Notes: a model not told the origin generated them from the letters alone. Positions 1 to 9,035 are shown, numbered from the stretch's first letter. The stretch: 13,281 bases of DNA from Planctomycetota bacterium (GCA_018970845.1 JAGWVO010000062.1:1-13281); one strand, 5' to 3'. A program made the numbers and translations.

Positions 1-1
1 A

Positions 2-115
2 TTGGCATTGAGTGATTTGGAAATAAAAAGAAATACATTGCAATTTCGCGATAAAATAATTTTAGAAAATGGTTTGAAAAATGCTTTGGACATAATTCGC
101 TTAATCATATCATAA
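2..115 (+). CDS. 3' end of an upstream gene (possibly a glycosyltransferase), partial
   Basis: A reading frame is open from the window edge at base 2 to a TAA at 113-115. It encodes about 37 residues, beginning LALSDLEIKRN and ending LDIIRLIIS. The pattern of a leucine-serine-aspartate start, charged helix, RDKIILENG and a final hydrophobic helix resembles the C-terminal helix of GT4 glycosyltransferases, where an LSD...R...V.ENF.W-type stretch is common. The stop lies only 2 bases before the ATG of the next gene, as expected for an operon. Against this, 114 bases is short, the stretch is very AT-rich (30 G/C in the first 117 bases) and an open frame could occur by chance. The family suggestion is weak; that it is the end of some gene is more likely than not. 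Confidence 0.4.
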   Translation: MALSDLEIKRNTLQFRDKIILENGLKNALDIIRLIIS

Positions 116-117
116 AT

Positions 118-1194
118 ATGATTAACAGGATCCTGAAAGATGCTGTTATCCTCCCCGTTTTCCCTCAAGAACAATGGCCAAGCATGGACCTCTGTGCCGA
201 GAGGTTGGCGGCATCTTGGCCGACCGATTGCAGGGTGATGCTGCCGGGATTCCGGCGGGTATTTTCCTCGAGGAACCGAGGCATACCGTGGAACCTTGAC
301 CGTGCCTGGAACCGGTATGTTCGATATCCGCTCCATGTCTGCCGGAAAGCTGCCCGCGCGGGCTTTTTTCATGTGGTCGACCATAGCTACGCCCATCTTT
401 CGCTGGTGTTACCCCCCGAAAGGGTGGGCGTTTATGTTCATGACCTCATCCCCTTCGAGCCGATTCTCAATCCAAGTCTGCCCAAGCCGTGGTGGCATTC
501 CATGGTGTTTGGCTCGGTATGGAAAGGCTTGCGGCGCGCCGCGGTTTTGTTCTGTAATTCCTCAGCGTTGCGCGACCGCCTTGTGATGATCGGTTATTGG
601 CCTGCGGACCGCATTATTCTCGCTCCGCTGGGCGTGTGCGAAGAGTTCCATCCGACCGGGCCGCGCGAGGTCGGTAACTACCTATTGCATGTGGGTTCGT
701 GCGTGGCGCGCAAGCGGGTGAACGATCTGCTGCGCATCTTTGCGGAAGTCCGGAAGCATTGCCCCGGCCTGAGGCTGATTCAAGCGGGTGGAACCTTCTC
801 CCCGGAACAGCGGTCCTTTTTGAAGAGCTTGGGTCTTGTGGGCGATGTTGAACAGAGAAGAGGGCTCTCAAGGGAACAATTGGCCCGACTCTACCGTGGC
901 GCCCGTGTCGTGTTGATGCCCAGCGACAACGAAGGCTTCGGTTTGCCGGTGATTGAGGCTTTGGCCTGCGGCGCACCTGTTGTGGCCAGCGACCTGCCCA
1001 CACTACGGGAAGCTGGCGGCGGTGCGGCCCGGCATGTTGCCGTGGGCGATATCCATGGTTTTGTTCAAGCCACCCTTTCCGCCATGGAAGGCCACGACCC
1101 TGAAGCTGGATTGCATCATGCTGCCCGTTTCACTTGGGCCAATCATGCCGCCATCATTCACGATGCCTATTCCCGATTGGCTTCTGGCGAGTGA
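118..1194 (+). CDS. GT4-family glycosyltransferase (first of pair)
   Basis: This 358-residue protein should be a cytoplasmic or membrane-associated retaining glycosyltransferase of the GT-B fold, moving a sugar from a nucleotide donor during exopolysaccharide, O-antigen or glycoconjugate assembly. The N-terminal acceptor domain includes GVYVHDLIPFEP (about 104-115, with the usual active-site His108). The linker CNSSALRDRL (146-155) precedes APLGVCEEF. The donor domain opens with HVGSCVARKRVNDLL (191-205), carrying the basic phosphate-binding residues. It ends with EGFGLPVIEALACGAPVVASD (272-292), the E-x7-E nucleotide-sugar motif (E272, E280). The length is normal. ATG 118 has no visible Shine-Dalgarno site but follows the preceding stop by 2 bases. 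An ATG at 184-186 would remove the first beta strand (AVILPVFP), so 118 is preferred. Donor and acceptor cannot be read from the sequence. Confidence 0.9.
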   Translation: MINRILKDAVILPVFPQEQWPSMDLCAERLAASWPTDCRVMLPGFRRVFSSRNRGIPWNLDRAWNRYVRYPLHVCRKAARAGFFHVVDHSYAHLSLVLPPERVGVYVHDLIPFEPILNPSLPKPWWHSMVFGSVWKGLRRAAVLFCNSSALRDRLVMIGYWPADRIILAPLGVCEEFHPTGPREVGNYLLHVGSCVARKRVNDLLRIFAEVRKHCPGLRLIQAGGTFSPEQRSFLKSLGLVGDVEQRRGLSREQLARLYRGARVVLMPSDNEGFGLPVIEALACGAPVVASDLPTLREAGGGAARHVAVGDIHGFVQATLSAMEGHDPEAGLHHAARFTWANHAAIIHDAYSRLASGE

Positions 1195-2438
1195 GGGTCG
1201 TTTTTCTTTCTCCCGTGGGCCAGATAGGGGGCGCCGAGCGCGTGCTCCTTACCCTGCTGGATGCCTGGCGTACGGGTTCTCACGCGATTGAACCTCTCGT
1301 GCTGGCCCTTTCAGACGGTCCTTTGCTAGCTGAATTGCGGAATCGGAAGGTTCGGTGTGCGGTAGAACCGATGCCAGCCCGGCTCGCCAAGTTGGGTGAC
1401 AGCGGAGGCGGCCTGCTGGCAACAGTTGCCAACGGCCTGCTGGCCTATCCGGCCCTCATGAGTTTTGCCGCCAAGCTGCGTCAACGGCTTAAGGAATTCG
1501 CGCCTGACATCATCCATGCCAATGGCCTGAAAGCCCACCTTCTGGCAAGCCTGGCAGCGTCCCCCCCGTGCAAGGTGGCATGGCACCTGCACGATTTCGT
1601 GGGATTCCGAAGGCTGGCTCCCTTGTTGCTCAGCAGGGTAGCCGGGCATGCTGCCGGAGCCATTGCGGTCAGCGATGCGGTGGCCGTGGATTTTCTCAGG
1701 GCCGTGCCGAGGGTTCCTGTCAGTGTGATCCCCAATGCGGTAAACACCGCGCGGTTTTGTCCGGGTACGGGAAATGGTGCCTGGCTTGACGAACTTGCCG
1801 GTATGGCCGAAGCACCTTCTGGCACGGTGCGCGTGGGATTGGTGGCCACCTACGCCCTCTGGAAAGGGCATGACTTATTCATCAGGGCCGCGGCGCGAGC
1901 AAGAGCCTCCGGACCTGTTCGATACTTCATCATTGGTGGACCGATCTATGCCACTGGAGCCCAGCGAACCCGTGAGGAACTCAAGGCGTTGGCCCGCCGG
2001 TCGGGCCTTGAGGTGGCGTTCATACCGATGCAGGCCGAGATGCCCGCTGTGTACAGGGCCCTGGATGTGGTGGTGCACGCTTCCACCAGTCCTGAGCCGT
2101 TCGGCCTGGTGATTGCCGAGGCGATGGCCTGCGGTCGGGCCGTGATTGCCGCCCGCTCCGGTGGCGCCAAGGACTTGTTCCACGATGGTGAAGATGCCCT
2201 GGGGTATCCGATGGGCGACGAGGCCGCCTTGGTCCTGGCACTGGAACGGCTGATCGAATTCAGGTCCCTGCGGGAAAACCTCGGAACGGCCGCAGCCTTG
2301 GCGGCGCGCCAGCGGTTTGATCCCGCCCGGCAGGCCCGCGACATGGCCGAATGGTACGCGGCGGTCATGGAATCGTCAGGAACTGTTCCAGAACGAGCCG
2401 GCTCGAGGCGATCTCGGCCGGGGTGTATTCCAGGTTGA
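1191..2438 (+). CDS. GT4-family glycosyltransferase (second of pair)
   Basis: This 415-residue GT-B retaining glycosyltransferase probably works in the same pathway as its upstream neighbour. The N-terminus VRVVFLSPVGQIGGAERVLL carries the classic glycine-rich GGAE turn (13-16). HLHDF (132-136) holds the active-site histidine. AIAVSDAV and VIPNAVNTARF (179-189) mark the interdomain linker, VGLVATYALWKGHDLFIRA (215-233) has the donor-site Lys, and PEPFGLVIAEAMACGRAVIA (301-320) is the E-x7-E motif (E302, E310). The GTG start at 1191 is preferred to the in-frame ATG at 1134: it overlaps the previous stop as GTGA, and the first beta strand begins right there. A longer form would add 19 residues unlike the family. 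The last 24 residues (from 392) lie antisense to the end of addA and include an odd Arg/Ser/Pro-rich tail (ERAGSRRSRPGCIPG) that looks non-native. Confidence 0.9.
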   Translation: MRVVFLSPVGQIGGAERVLLTLLDAWRTGSHAIEPLVLALSDGPLLAELRNRKVRCAVEPMPARLAKLGDSGGGLLATVANGLLAYPALMSFAAKLRQRLKEFAPDIIHANGLKAHLLASLAASPPCKVAWHLHDFVGFRRLAPLLLSRVAGHAAGAIAVSDAVAVDFLRAVPRVPVSVIPNAVNTARFCPGTGNGAWLDELAGMAEAPSGTVRVGLVATYALWKGHDLFIRAAARARASGPVRYFIIGGPIYATGAQRTREELKALARRSGLEVAFIPMQAEMPAVYRALDVVVHASTSPEPFGLVIAEAMACGRAVIAARSGGAKDLFHDGEDALGYPMGDEAALVLALERLIEFRSLRENLGTAAALAARQRFDPARQARDMAEWYAAVMESSGTVPERAGSRRSRPGCIPG

Positions 2439-5400
2439 TCACATCCCCGGTGGACAGCAGGGCCAGCTTCACAAACACCCCGCTTTCCCCTTCTCCTCTC
2501 AGCCTTCGGGCTTCAGACACCGCCAGGGCGTAAAGCCCCATCTGACCGCGGTAGCGATCGCGAATTTCGCGCGGATCGCCCCTGTCTGTTTTCCAATCAA
2601 TCACATCGCCATTGTCGAGCAGGCGGTCGAACCTGCCGGTGACCAGCCATTGGTTTCCCACCGGCAGGGCGAAATCCACCTCCGCCGCGCCGGGCAGAGC
2701 CATCAGGCGCCGCACGGCTTCATGGGTTGGCTCCCCAAGCCGGGCGATGATCGCCGCGGACGACTCCGCAACCTTCCCCGCCTCTCCAGCCACGCGCGAC
2801 CCTTCCCCCGGTTCCTCCTCGTCGAAACTTTCGGAAAGCAACTGGCGCGCCTGACCAGAGAGGTAGCGCAATTGCTCGTTTTTGTCCGCGGGCAGCGCGT
2901 CAATCATCTCGATCCCGCGGTGCGCCAGCGTGCCCACCACCTTCCCCAGTTCGGTGCGCGGTTTGTCGCCATCAATCCAGCCGTTCGGAACGCCCGCCGG
3001 AAACGATTGAAGGCCCCGCCTGACAAGCCGCAGCGCCTCGACCTGCTCCTGCCGAGTTTTCAGGTCCATGATGTCCTGAAGCCGCGTGGCGGCGATGGCC
3101 ACCCGAGCGGGCGCAGCCGCCGGCGGGCGCGTTGGCGCCGGTGCGGGCCGGAACGGCGTTTCCTGCCCCGTTGCGGGCGGAAGCGCAGCGGCATCGACAT
3201 GGGTGAGGTGATCACGCGACCAGACGATGGGCCAGTGGCGTGAATCGCCCTCGTTCGTGATCCTCGGCGCCGCCACGATGAGGGTGCCTTCCGAACGCGT
3301 CATCGCCACATGGAACAGCCGGGCCTCCTCGCGTTCGTAATGGCCGTTGTCGGTGCCGCGGGCGATGCGGTACAGGCTGGGCGGGGGATTCCTGTCATCC
3401 CGTTCATGGGAACCCCGAAGGTCCATCAACGGCAACCCGATGTAGGGCGCCGCCTGCTCGAAGGTGATTTCGGGGCGCAGGTACTGCCTGTCCACCACGA
3501 TCATGCCCGATCCCCTGGGCCGGTGGGGCTTTTTTCCCACTTCCGGCACCAACAGCACCACGGCCTTGGCCTCCAGGCCCTTGCTGGCGTGGATCGACAT
3601 CACGCGCACCATGTCCTCGTCGGCCGAAAGATCCGGCTCGATGCCTTCCCGGATTTCCCCCGAGGCGTGCCTGTCAAGGATATCCGCCATGTCGGCCATG
3701 GTGATCGCGCGGGCCTGCTCGATCTCGCGGACCCGGTCGAGCACAAACTCGATTCCCGAGGCGACGCGGCGCGCCGCTTCGGCACCCGTGCCCCCGGGAG
3801 CCAGCCAGGCGGCCATGGCCATGAACGCCCCCGATTCGTCGAGCGCCATCCGGAGAAGTTCGTGGTGGGGCATGCGGTCCACGAGCCTTCGCCACGAGGC
3901 CAGCCGAGCGGCCACGGAGCGCAGGTGTTCCACCCGGTCGGCGCCCAACTGGTTCCAGGCTTCAATGGCCGGCGCGTTGTCGGGCGCCCGCGCGGGGTCG
4001 CCAATCATGGCCAAGCCCTGCTGAGGGGTTCCTCTCTCTCGCCATGAGGCCAGGAGCATGATCTCCGAGTCGGTGAGCCGGCAAGCCGGGCCGCGCAGGA
4101 TTCCCAGCAGCGCGGGGCCGTCATCGGCATTGGCCAAGTACCGGGCCAAATTGAGGACATCGCGGACTTCCTGACGAGTCCAAATGGCCTCGCGCACCAT
4201 GGCCCGGTATGGAATCCCCGCTTCCCTGAAGGCTTCGTGCAGCGGATCGATCAGCTTGGTGAAGCCTCGCGCGAGCACCAGCATGTCGCGCCAAAGCAGA
4301 CCATTCTCATCGCGCAACTGGTGGAGCCGGGACGCCACGCCCCTCAGGCTGGCGGGGTCGTAGCCCTTGTCTTCCGGTTCCCCTTCCGTTTCGGGCGCGT
4401 CATCATCGATGGCGTTTGTTCCGCCCGGCTGTTCCGGAAGCACCAGCATTTCGGCCAACGCCGGCACCGTGTTCGGCCTTCCCGCCAGCGCCCTCAACTC
4501 CTCGCCCGACAGCAGGCTCACATGCGGAATGCCAAGGGCCCGCATGGCGGTTTCGCTGCACCGGTCGATGCGGTCCAGGGTGGTCGCGCGGGTTCGGAAG
4601 TTCAGGGCCAACTGGCCGACACCGATTTGTTCAGCCGCCGTGCTGGGCCGGTCATTCCCTGCGGGCGCAACCTCGTGCCGAATGGTGTCGTACCAGGTCG
4701 GCAGGGCGGTCGGATTCGAAGCCTCGTATTGCCGGCGGACATCGGCCATGAGCTGGGCGTTGCTGCCTCGCCAGTGGTAGATCGCCTGCTCGGGATCGCC
4801 CACCACGGTAAGCCCGCTCCAAGTGGATGGGTCCTCGGCATGGCCGCCGGCGATGCGGCAGCCGATGCGCCATTGCAACGAGGTGTTGTCCTGGAATTCG
4901 TCAATCATGACCCGGGTGAACGGCAACCCGGCGGCGCCCAATTGTTCGGGCGACAGGTTTTCCAGCTCCAACTCGAACAACCGGGCCAGGTCATGGAAGG
5001 AGAAACGGTTTTCGGCGCGGCATTCCTCAAGGTAGGCCCGGTGGGCCGCCTCGAAGAAAACACCCCAGGCCCGGTAAACCGGAAACTTGGCGTTTTCGGC
5101 GAAAATCCGCTCGTTGGTCTGGTACACCATGTGGTCGAACGGGTCGATGGCGGGGAGAATGTCGGCTTGCAGCGTGGCTAACGATTCCGAATAGCACACG
5201 CCATCCCTACCCGCCAACCCTTGCCTTCTTGGTTCGCCTTCGTTGTTAAAGAGGGCGTTCCTGAGTTCAGCGAAATTTTCAGGCGAGGTGGCGTCGGCTG
5301 GGTTCCAGCCCGCCTGCAGTTTTTGTATTTCAAGAACGGCCTTTGTTGTTCTTCCAGCCAATTCCGTCACGGCGTTTCCAAGCCGGCCGTGGAAACCCTC

Positions 5401-6117
5401 GGCTAGCGGGAACCAGATGCGTGTCCATTCATCGCGCGGCTGGTTGGCCAGCATCGCCTCAAGCTTCTCGTAACCACCCTGGCCGTCGGTCAGCAGGTTG
5501 ATCGTTCGCGCAGCGGTCGATCCATCCCCATCCTTGGCCATGAGGTCGAGGAACCTGCCGCGGAGATCCTTGGCCTGGTATTCGCCTCCCAGGCATTCCA
5601 AGGCTTGCCCCAGTTCCGTTTTCGGCTGGTCGGCGGCCATTTCCATCACCCGCCTCACCGCCTTTTCGGCGAGAATCTCGCGGCCGACATCGTCGAGCAC
5701 CTCAATGGAGGGGTCGAACCGCGTGGAGCCCGCCACGGCCATCCGCCTCAGCCTGTCCTGAACCAGCGAATCGATCGTGCCGATCGCGGCGGCGGGCAGG
5801 TCTCGCAGGTGCCCTTCCCAAAAAGTCCGCCACATGGGGTCGGCTGTCTCGTCTCGTTCCGCCTCCATGGCCTTGCGAATACGGGCTCGCAGGTTGGCCG
5901 CGGCCTTGCGGGTGAAGGTGATGACGGCGAACCGGTCGAGCCGGATGGGGTTCCCGTCTCCGTCGCGGTCCTCCATCAGCGACTTCAGCAGCAGCGCCAC
6001 CAGCATGGTGGTCTTTCCCGAGCCCGCCACGGCGTTGATGAGCAGGAATCCGCGGGTTCGCAACGCGTGCCGTTGCTCGATGTTGAGTTCGCGAAAGGTT
6101 CTGGTCGTGTGAAACAT
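2365..6117 (-). CDS. addA: AddA-type helicase-nuclease subunit
   Basis: This 1250-residue protein is the motor and one nuclease of an AddAB (RexAB) enzyme, which unwinds and trims double-strand breaks for RecA-dependent repair. Helicase motifs appear in order: Walker A INAVAGSGKTT (27-37), Ia ITFTRKAAANLRARI (66-80), motif II MIDEFQD (404-410), motif III VVGDPEQAIYHWRGSN (438-453), motif IV LALNFRT (503-509), motif V VMSIHASKGLEAKAVVLL (839-856) and motif VI LFHVAMTRSEGTLIV (934-948). An Ala/Pro-rich linker (about 980-1007) leads to a PD-(D/E)XK nuclease with GTLAHRG (1062-1068), D1164, D1174-W-K1176 and Q1192. The length fits AddA. The start at 6117 is favoured over the ATG at 6201, which lies inside addB, because GAGGA stands 4 bases upstream. 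The stop of addB is 23 bases away, indicating cotranscription and a two-subunit complex. Confidence 0.93.
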   Translation of the reverse strand: MFHTTRTFRELNIEQRHALRTRGFLLINAVAGSGKTTMLVALLLKSLMEDRDGDGNPIRLDRFAVITFTRKAAANLRARIRKAMEAERDETADPMWRTFWEGHLRDLPAAAIGTIDSLVQDRLRRMAVAGSTRFDPSIEVLDDVGREILAEKAVRRVMEMAADQPKTELGQALECLGGEYQAKDLRGRFLDLMAKDGDGSTAARTINLLTDGQGGYEKLEAMLANQPRDEWTRIWFPLAEGFHGRLGNAVTELAGRTTKAVLEIQKLQAGWNPADATSPENFAELRNALFNNEGEPRRQGLAGRDGVCYSESLATLQADILPAIDPFDHMVYQTNERIFAENAKFPVYRAWGVFFEAAHRAYLEECRAENRFSFHDLARLFELELENLSPEQLGAAGLPFTRVMIDEFQDNTSLQWRIGCRIAGGHAEDPSTWSGLTVVGDPEQAIYHWRGSNAQLMADVRRQYEASNPTALPTWYDTIRHEVAPAGNDRPSTAAEQIGVGQLALNFRTRATTLDRIDRCSETAMRALGIPHVSLLSGEELRALAGRPNTVPALAEMLVLPEQPGGTNAIDDDAPETEGEPEDKGYDPASLRGVASRLHQLRDENGLLWRDMLVLARGFTKLIDPLHEAFREAGIPYRAMVREAIWTRQEVRDVLNLARYLANADDGPALLGILRGPACRLTDSEIMLLASWRERGTPQQGLAMIGDPARAPDNAPAIEAWNQLGADRVEHLRSVAARLASWRRLVDRMPHHELLRMALDESGAFMAMAAWLAPGGTGAEAARRVASGIEFVLDRVREIEQARAITMADMADILDRHASGEIREGIEPDLSADEDMVRVMSIHASKGLEAKAVVLLVPEVGKKPHRPRGSGMIVVDRQYLRPEITFEQAAPYIGLPLMDLRGSHERDDRNPPPSLYRIARGTDNGHYEREEARLFHVAMTRSEGTLIVAAPRITNEGDSRHWPIVWSRDHLTHVDAAALPPATGQETPFRPAPAPTRPPAAAPARVAIAATRLQDIMDLKTRQEQVEALRLVRRGLQSFPAGVPNGWIDGDKPRTELGKVVGTLAHRGIEMIDALPADKNEQLRYLSGQARQLLSESFDEEEPGEGSRVAGEAGKVAESSAAIIARLGEPTHEAVRRLMALPGAAEVDFALPVGNQWLVTGRFDRLLDNGDVIDWKTDRGDPREIRDRYRGQMGLYALAVSEARRLRGEGESGVFVKLALLSTGDVINLEYTPAEIASSRLVLEQFLTIP

Positions 6118-6126
6118 GGTTTCCTC
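6118..6126 (-). promoter_or_regulatory. Shine-Dalgarno site deciding the addA start
   Basis: Read on the minus strand, GAGGAAACC stands directly before ATG 6117, in the 23-base gap after the addB stop. This purine-rich site supports starting addA here rather than at the upstream in-frame ATG at 6201, which has no comparable site and lies within the addB coding sequence. Confidence 0.7.
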
Positions 6127-6140
6127 GGGTTGGATGTCGT

Positions 6141-9035
6141 TCAGGCTTGGGGCGCCGTGGAATAACGGCACGCGTCGCGCATCGAGCAGTAACTGGTGCA
6201 TTCCGGTTTTTTCGAATCCGGGCCGAATGTCGTCAGGGAAATGGTTCCGGCGCGGATGCTGCCGGCATGGCGAATGATGGTTTGTGGCACCGCGGCCAAG
6301 TCAAGTGGTATGGTTTTGCTGTTTTTGGCCTTGCTGGTTTCCGGCATTCCATGGCTGGGCAAGATGTCGCATTGGGTTCCCCCCAGGCCGACATAGGCCG
6401 CGTGAATCTGCACCTGGGTTCCCGGAAGATTTTCGCAGCCTACCCGCGCGACATGCCCGTAAAGGCCGGGCTGCACCAACCTGCCATCGGAGCATTTACC
6501 CCTTTGGGTACTTAGCGAACCTGTCTTGAAGTCGATCACGGCGCGAGACTTGTCGGCAAGTTCCACCACGATGTCGATTTGCCCCGTCACGCGCACATCG
6601 CGGCCCTTGTCATCCGTGCCGATGGTGATGTTGAATTCGACCTCGCTTCCCAGCGACACCGAGTTGTGGAGAGCCTTGTGCCACTCGCGGTTGGACAGCC
6701 TTTCCCCCTGCCGCCGATGGTAAACCTCAAGGTAAGCCGATTGGTTGGACAACTCATTGTCCAGGGCAACGCGCAGGGCGGCGGATGTCGGGGGAAACGG
6801 CTGGCCGGCTGGTTCGAGGTTCGCCAGCGCGGCATGAACGGCGGTGCCGTAGGTGAGGGCCAGACGGTCTTCGGATTCATCCTTCAGCCGGAGTGTTTTT
6901 TCGGCATGGAACCGGAACGGACAGGCGACGAACGACTCCAGCACCGTGGCACTGAAAGCCTTGTCGGCGCCCCAGCGCGCGGCCACCAGCGGAACGGCCC
7001 ATTCCTCAAGGTGGGCCCGATGCTGATTGGCCGACCAACGGACAATTTCCGCCGGAAGAGGTGCCGCCATGGCGCGACGCAGGCCCGTCGCCTCATCCAT
7101 GCCTAGCGTTTCAATCACGGCGTTGATCCCGCGTTCGGCGACATGGGTCCAGCATGGCCCCGGCTGCCGTTCCTCCTCGCCGCGTTGCCTGGCGCGCGCC
7201 AAAACCACCCTTTTGGCCCCAGCCTCGAAGGCCTGCGCGAACAGGTAACGCCACTCGCGCGACTTGCGGTGCCTCTCGTCGGCCGACAAGTCGTCATCCG
7301 CGCGGCCTGAAGGCGGATATTCACCCTCGTTCAAACCGGCCCAGATCACCGTGTCGAGTTTGAGGCCTCGCAGGGCCAGCGGGCGGATGATGCCCACGCG
7401 GTCGGTGTCGTGGGATCGCAGCGTGAAGCGGTCGGATGCGAGAACCAGGTTGAGGGCCAGCAGGATATCGGGCTGGCCTCCCGCCATGGGAAAGTGCCGG
7501 GCCGGCGTTTCGGCCAGGGAATCGAGCGCGTCCACCAGGTTGCGCCAGGCCAGTTGGTCTTCCTCGATTTCCCTGTCGGGTATGGCTGGCGGGGCATATC
7601 GCGGCATCAGCTTGTTCTGGTAGTCCAGTTGTTCGAGGAACAGGCCCAACTGCCGGGTGAGCCAGGCGCCCGGTTTGGCCGCGTCGACGGGAGAGCCGAA
7701 AACCCCCGCCACCATTTCCAGCCGGTTGGCGACCGATCCGGCCAGTTGCCTGAGCGCCTCGATGGCGTCCGGATTGGCGCCTTCGCGCGCGGCTTCGGCA
7801 TCGATCGCCCTGTTCCAGAAACCCAGCCAATCTTGCGCGGACTGTGATCGCAGATAGCCGATGCCGAGGGCGCGAAGTCGCTGAAGCCAATGCGCTCCCT
7901 CGAGTCCGCCGCGCATGACCGGGCTGGCCAGCAACTGGTAGATGTCGCCATGGTGGAACCGGCCCGACCGGCATTCCAGGGCCGCCCGCACCATCCGGGC
8001 CGGCCTCGAATCCGCGACACCGATCCATTCGGCCTGCGCCGAGCAGGGGATGCCGGCTCGCGTGAGCGCCTCGCGGACGGCCGTGGCCCGGGAGGCGTCT
8101 GGCGCCACGATGGCGATGTTCCCCGGCGTTTCCGCCAGGGCCGCGTCGGCGCGCAACAGCGAAGCCACCTTGGTTGCCACCCAATCCGGCAAGTCCGCTT
8201 CCTGCGTCACCTCGACAAGCGACACGCCTTCGGGCGCGCCTTCCGGCGCCGGTGTGAACAATGCCCGGCCGAACGACGCCAGCGTGCCCTCGCATGGCGA
8301 TTCATCATGGAAGGTGCGCCCCGTGCCGTGGGCCATCGCCTCAAGGATCCGGTTGGCGTCCTCATGCCATGGCTGGCCGCGCGTGCCCGAAAGCCACAGC
8401 CTGACCTCGGTTTCCCTGCCCAGGGATTCGAGGAATTTCAACTCGGGAGTGGTGAAATGGTGGAAACCATCCAGCAGCACCAGCGGCATCGCCTCGCGAA
8501 CATGCCTGGCTATGATGGAGTCGTATTGGTCGAGATCGTGTGAGACCAAATCGGCGGCGTTCGCGCCGTCGGCCACGCCCGAGGCCGCCAGCAATGCCTC
8601 GTATTCCATCACGGCCTTGTCAAGCGGATGGGCCGCCTCGGCCGGATCGACCGGCGGAATCTGGTCGCGATGGCGTTGCCGGCGCATGAGGCATGCGTTC
8701 ACGAGTCCCGGGCCCGCATGAAAGCCGGCGTTGGCCAGCGCCTTGGCCATCATCAGAGCCTGCTCGGCGCCTCCAATGGGACGATGGCTGGAACCGATTT
8801 TGGTGGAAAGGTCTCCGATCAGTCCCTGAAGCGTGGTGATCCGCGGCAAAATCACCCGGGTGATGCCCAGTTCGCGCACCATCATCCGCCTGCGCCTGCT
8901 GGTGGGCACCACGATCACGGCCTTGTGCCCGGCTTCCACAAGGCTGGCGCGCCATTGGCCGGCCTTGGCAGGTTCACCCGGCCTCTCGGCCTGGCCTAGG
9001 CAGGGATGGTCGGAAACAATCACTTCAACAGCCAT
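6141..9035 (-). CDS. addB: AddB-type nuclease subunit with inactivated helicase fold
   Basis: This 964-residue protein is the partner of the adjacent AddA. Family features seen are PLVLLDGFHHFTTPELKFL (184-202, the remnant motif II), VIWAGLNEGEYPPSGRADDDLS (563-584, the RecC/AddB motif) and an intact C-terminal PD-(D/E)XK nuclease: ATVLESFVACPFRF (696-709), YGTAVHAAL (729-737), D821, D835-F-K837 and Q855. Cys705 plus Cys946, Cys950 and Cys956 match the four-cysteine cage of AddB iron-sulfur nucleases, though the spacing C-x3-C-x5-C differs by one residue from the C-x2-C-x5-C of Bacillus AddB. The N-terminus (VEVIVSDHPCLGQAERP) lacks the Walker A GxxGxGKT that many AddB proteins keep, so it should not bind ATP there. 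It is shorter than typical Firmicute AddB (about 1150 residues). GGGGGAA lies 5 bases before ATG 9035. Non-Firmicute AddB proteins are divergent, so the name rests on the pairing with addA. Confidence 0.88.
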   Translation of the reverse strand: MAVEVIVSDHPCLGQAERPGEPAKAGQWRASLVEAGHKAVIVVPTSRRRRMMVRELGITRVILPRITTLQGLIGDLSTKIGSSHRPIGGAEQALMMAKALANAGFHAGPGLVNACLMRRQRHRDQIPPVDPAEAAHPLDKAVMEYEALLAASGVADGANAADLVSHDLDQYDSIIARHVREAMPLVLLDGFHHFTTPELKFLESLGRETEVRLWLSGTRGQPWHEDANRILEAMAHGTGRTFHDESPCEGTLASFGRALFTPAPEGAPEGVSLVEVTQEADLPDWVATKVASLLRADAALAETPGNIAIVAPDASRATAVREALTRAGIPCSAQAEWIGVADSRPARMVRAALECRSGRFHHGDIYQLLASPVMRGGLEGAHWLQRLRALGIGYLRSQSAQDWLGFWNRAIDAEAAREGANPDAIEALRQLAGSVANRLEMVAGVFGSPVDAAKPGAWLTRQLGLFLEQLDYQNKLMPRYAPPAIPDREIEEDQLAWRNLVDALDSLAETPARHFPMAGGQPDILLALNLVLASDRFTLRSHDTDRVGIIRPLALRGLKLDTVIWAGLNEGEYPPSGRADDDLSADERHRKSREWRYLFAQAFEAGAKRVVLARARQRGEEERQPGPCWTHVAERGINAVIETLGMDEATGLRRAMAAPLPAEIVRWSANQHRAHLEEWAVPLVAARWGADKAFSATVLESFVACPFRFHAEKTLRLKDESEDRLALTYGTAVHAALANLEPAGQPFPPTSAALRVALDNELSNQSAYLEVYHRRQGERLSNREWHKALHNSVSLGSEVEFNITIGTDDKGRDVRVTGQIDIVVELADKSRAVIDFKTGSLSTQRGKCSDGRLVQPGLYGHVARVGCENLPGTQVQIHAAYVGLGGTQCDILPSHGMPETSKAKNSKTIPLDLAAVPQTIIRHAGSIRAGTISLTTFGPDSKKPECTSYCSMRDACRYSTAPQA

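Noticed and set aside
2317..3243. Long plus-strand open frame opposite addA (also 3310-4047 and 4237-5181)
   Set aside because: These run antisense to conserved helicase and nuclease motifs and show composition-driven His/Arg/Gly/Pro-rich sequences without recognisable features.
6118..6201. Longer AddA starting at the ATG at 6201
   Set aside because: The added 28 residues overlap addB coding sequence, resemble no AddA N-terminus, and a Shine-Dalgarno site stands before ATG 6117.
7321..8295. A 324-codon minus-strand open frame inside addB
   Set aside because: It is out of frame with the well-supported addB, is rich in Arg/Gly/Ala/Pro with no domain, and is the usual shadow of high third-position G+C.
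2365..9035. Helicase plus nuclease pair as a new anti-phage system
   Set aside because: Motif order, sizes, dual nuclease domains and cysteine cage fit the known AddAB repair enzyme; nothing in the pair demands a new defence role.
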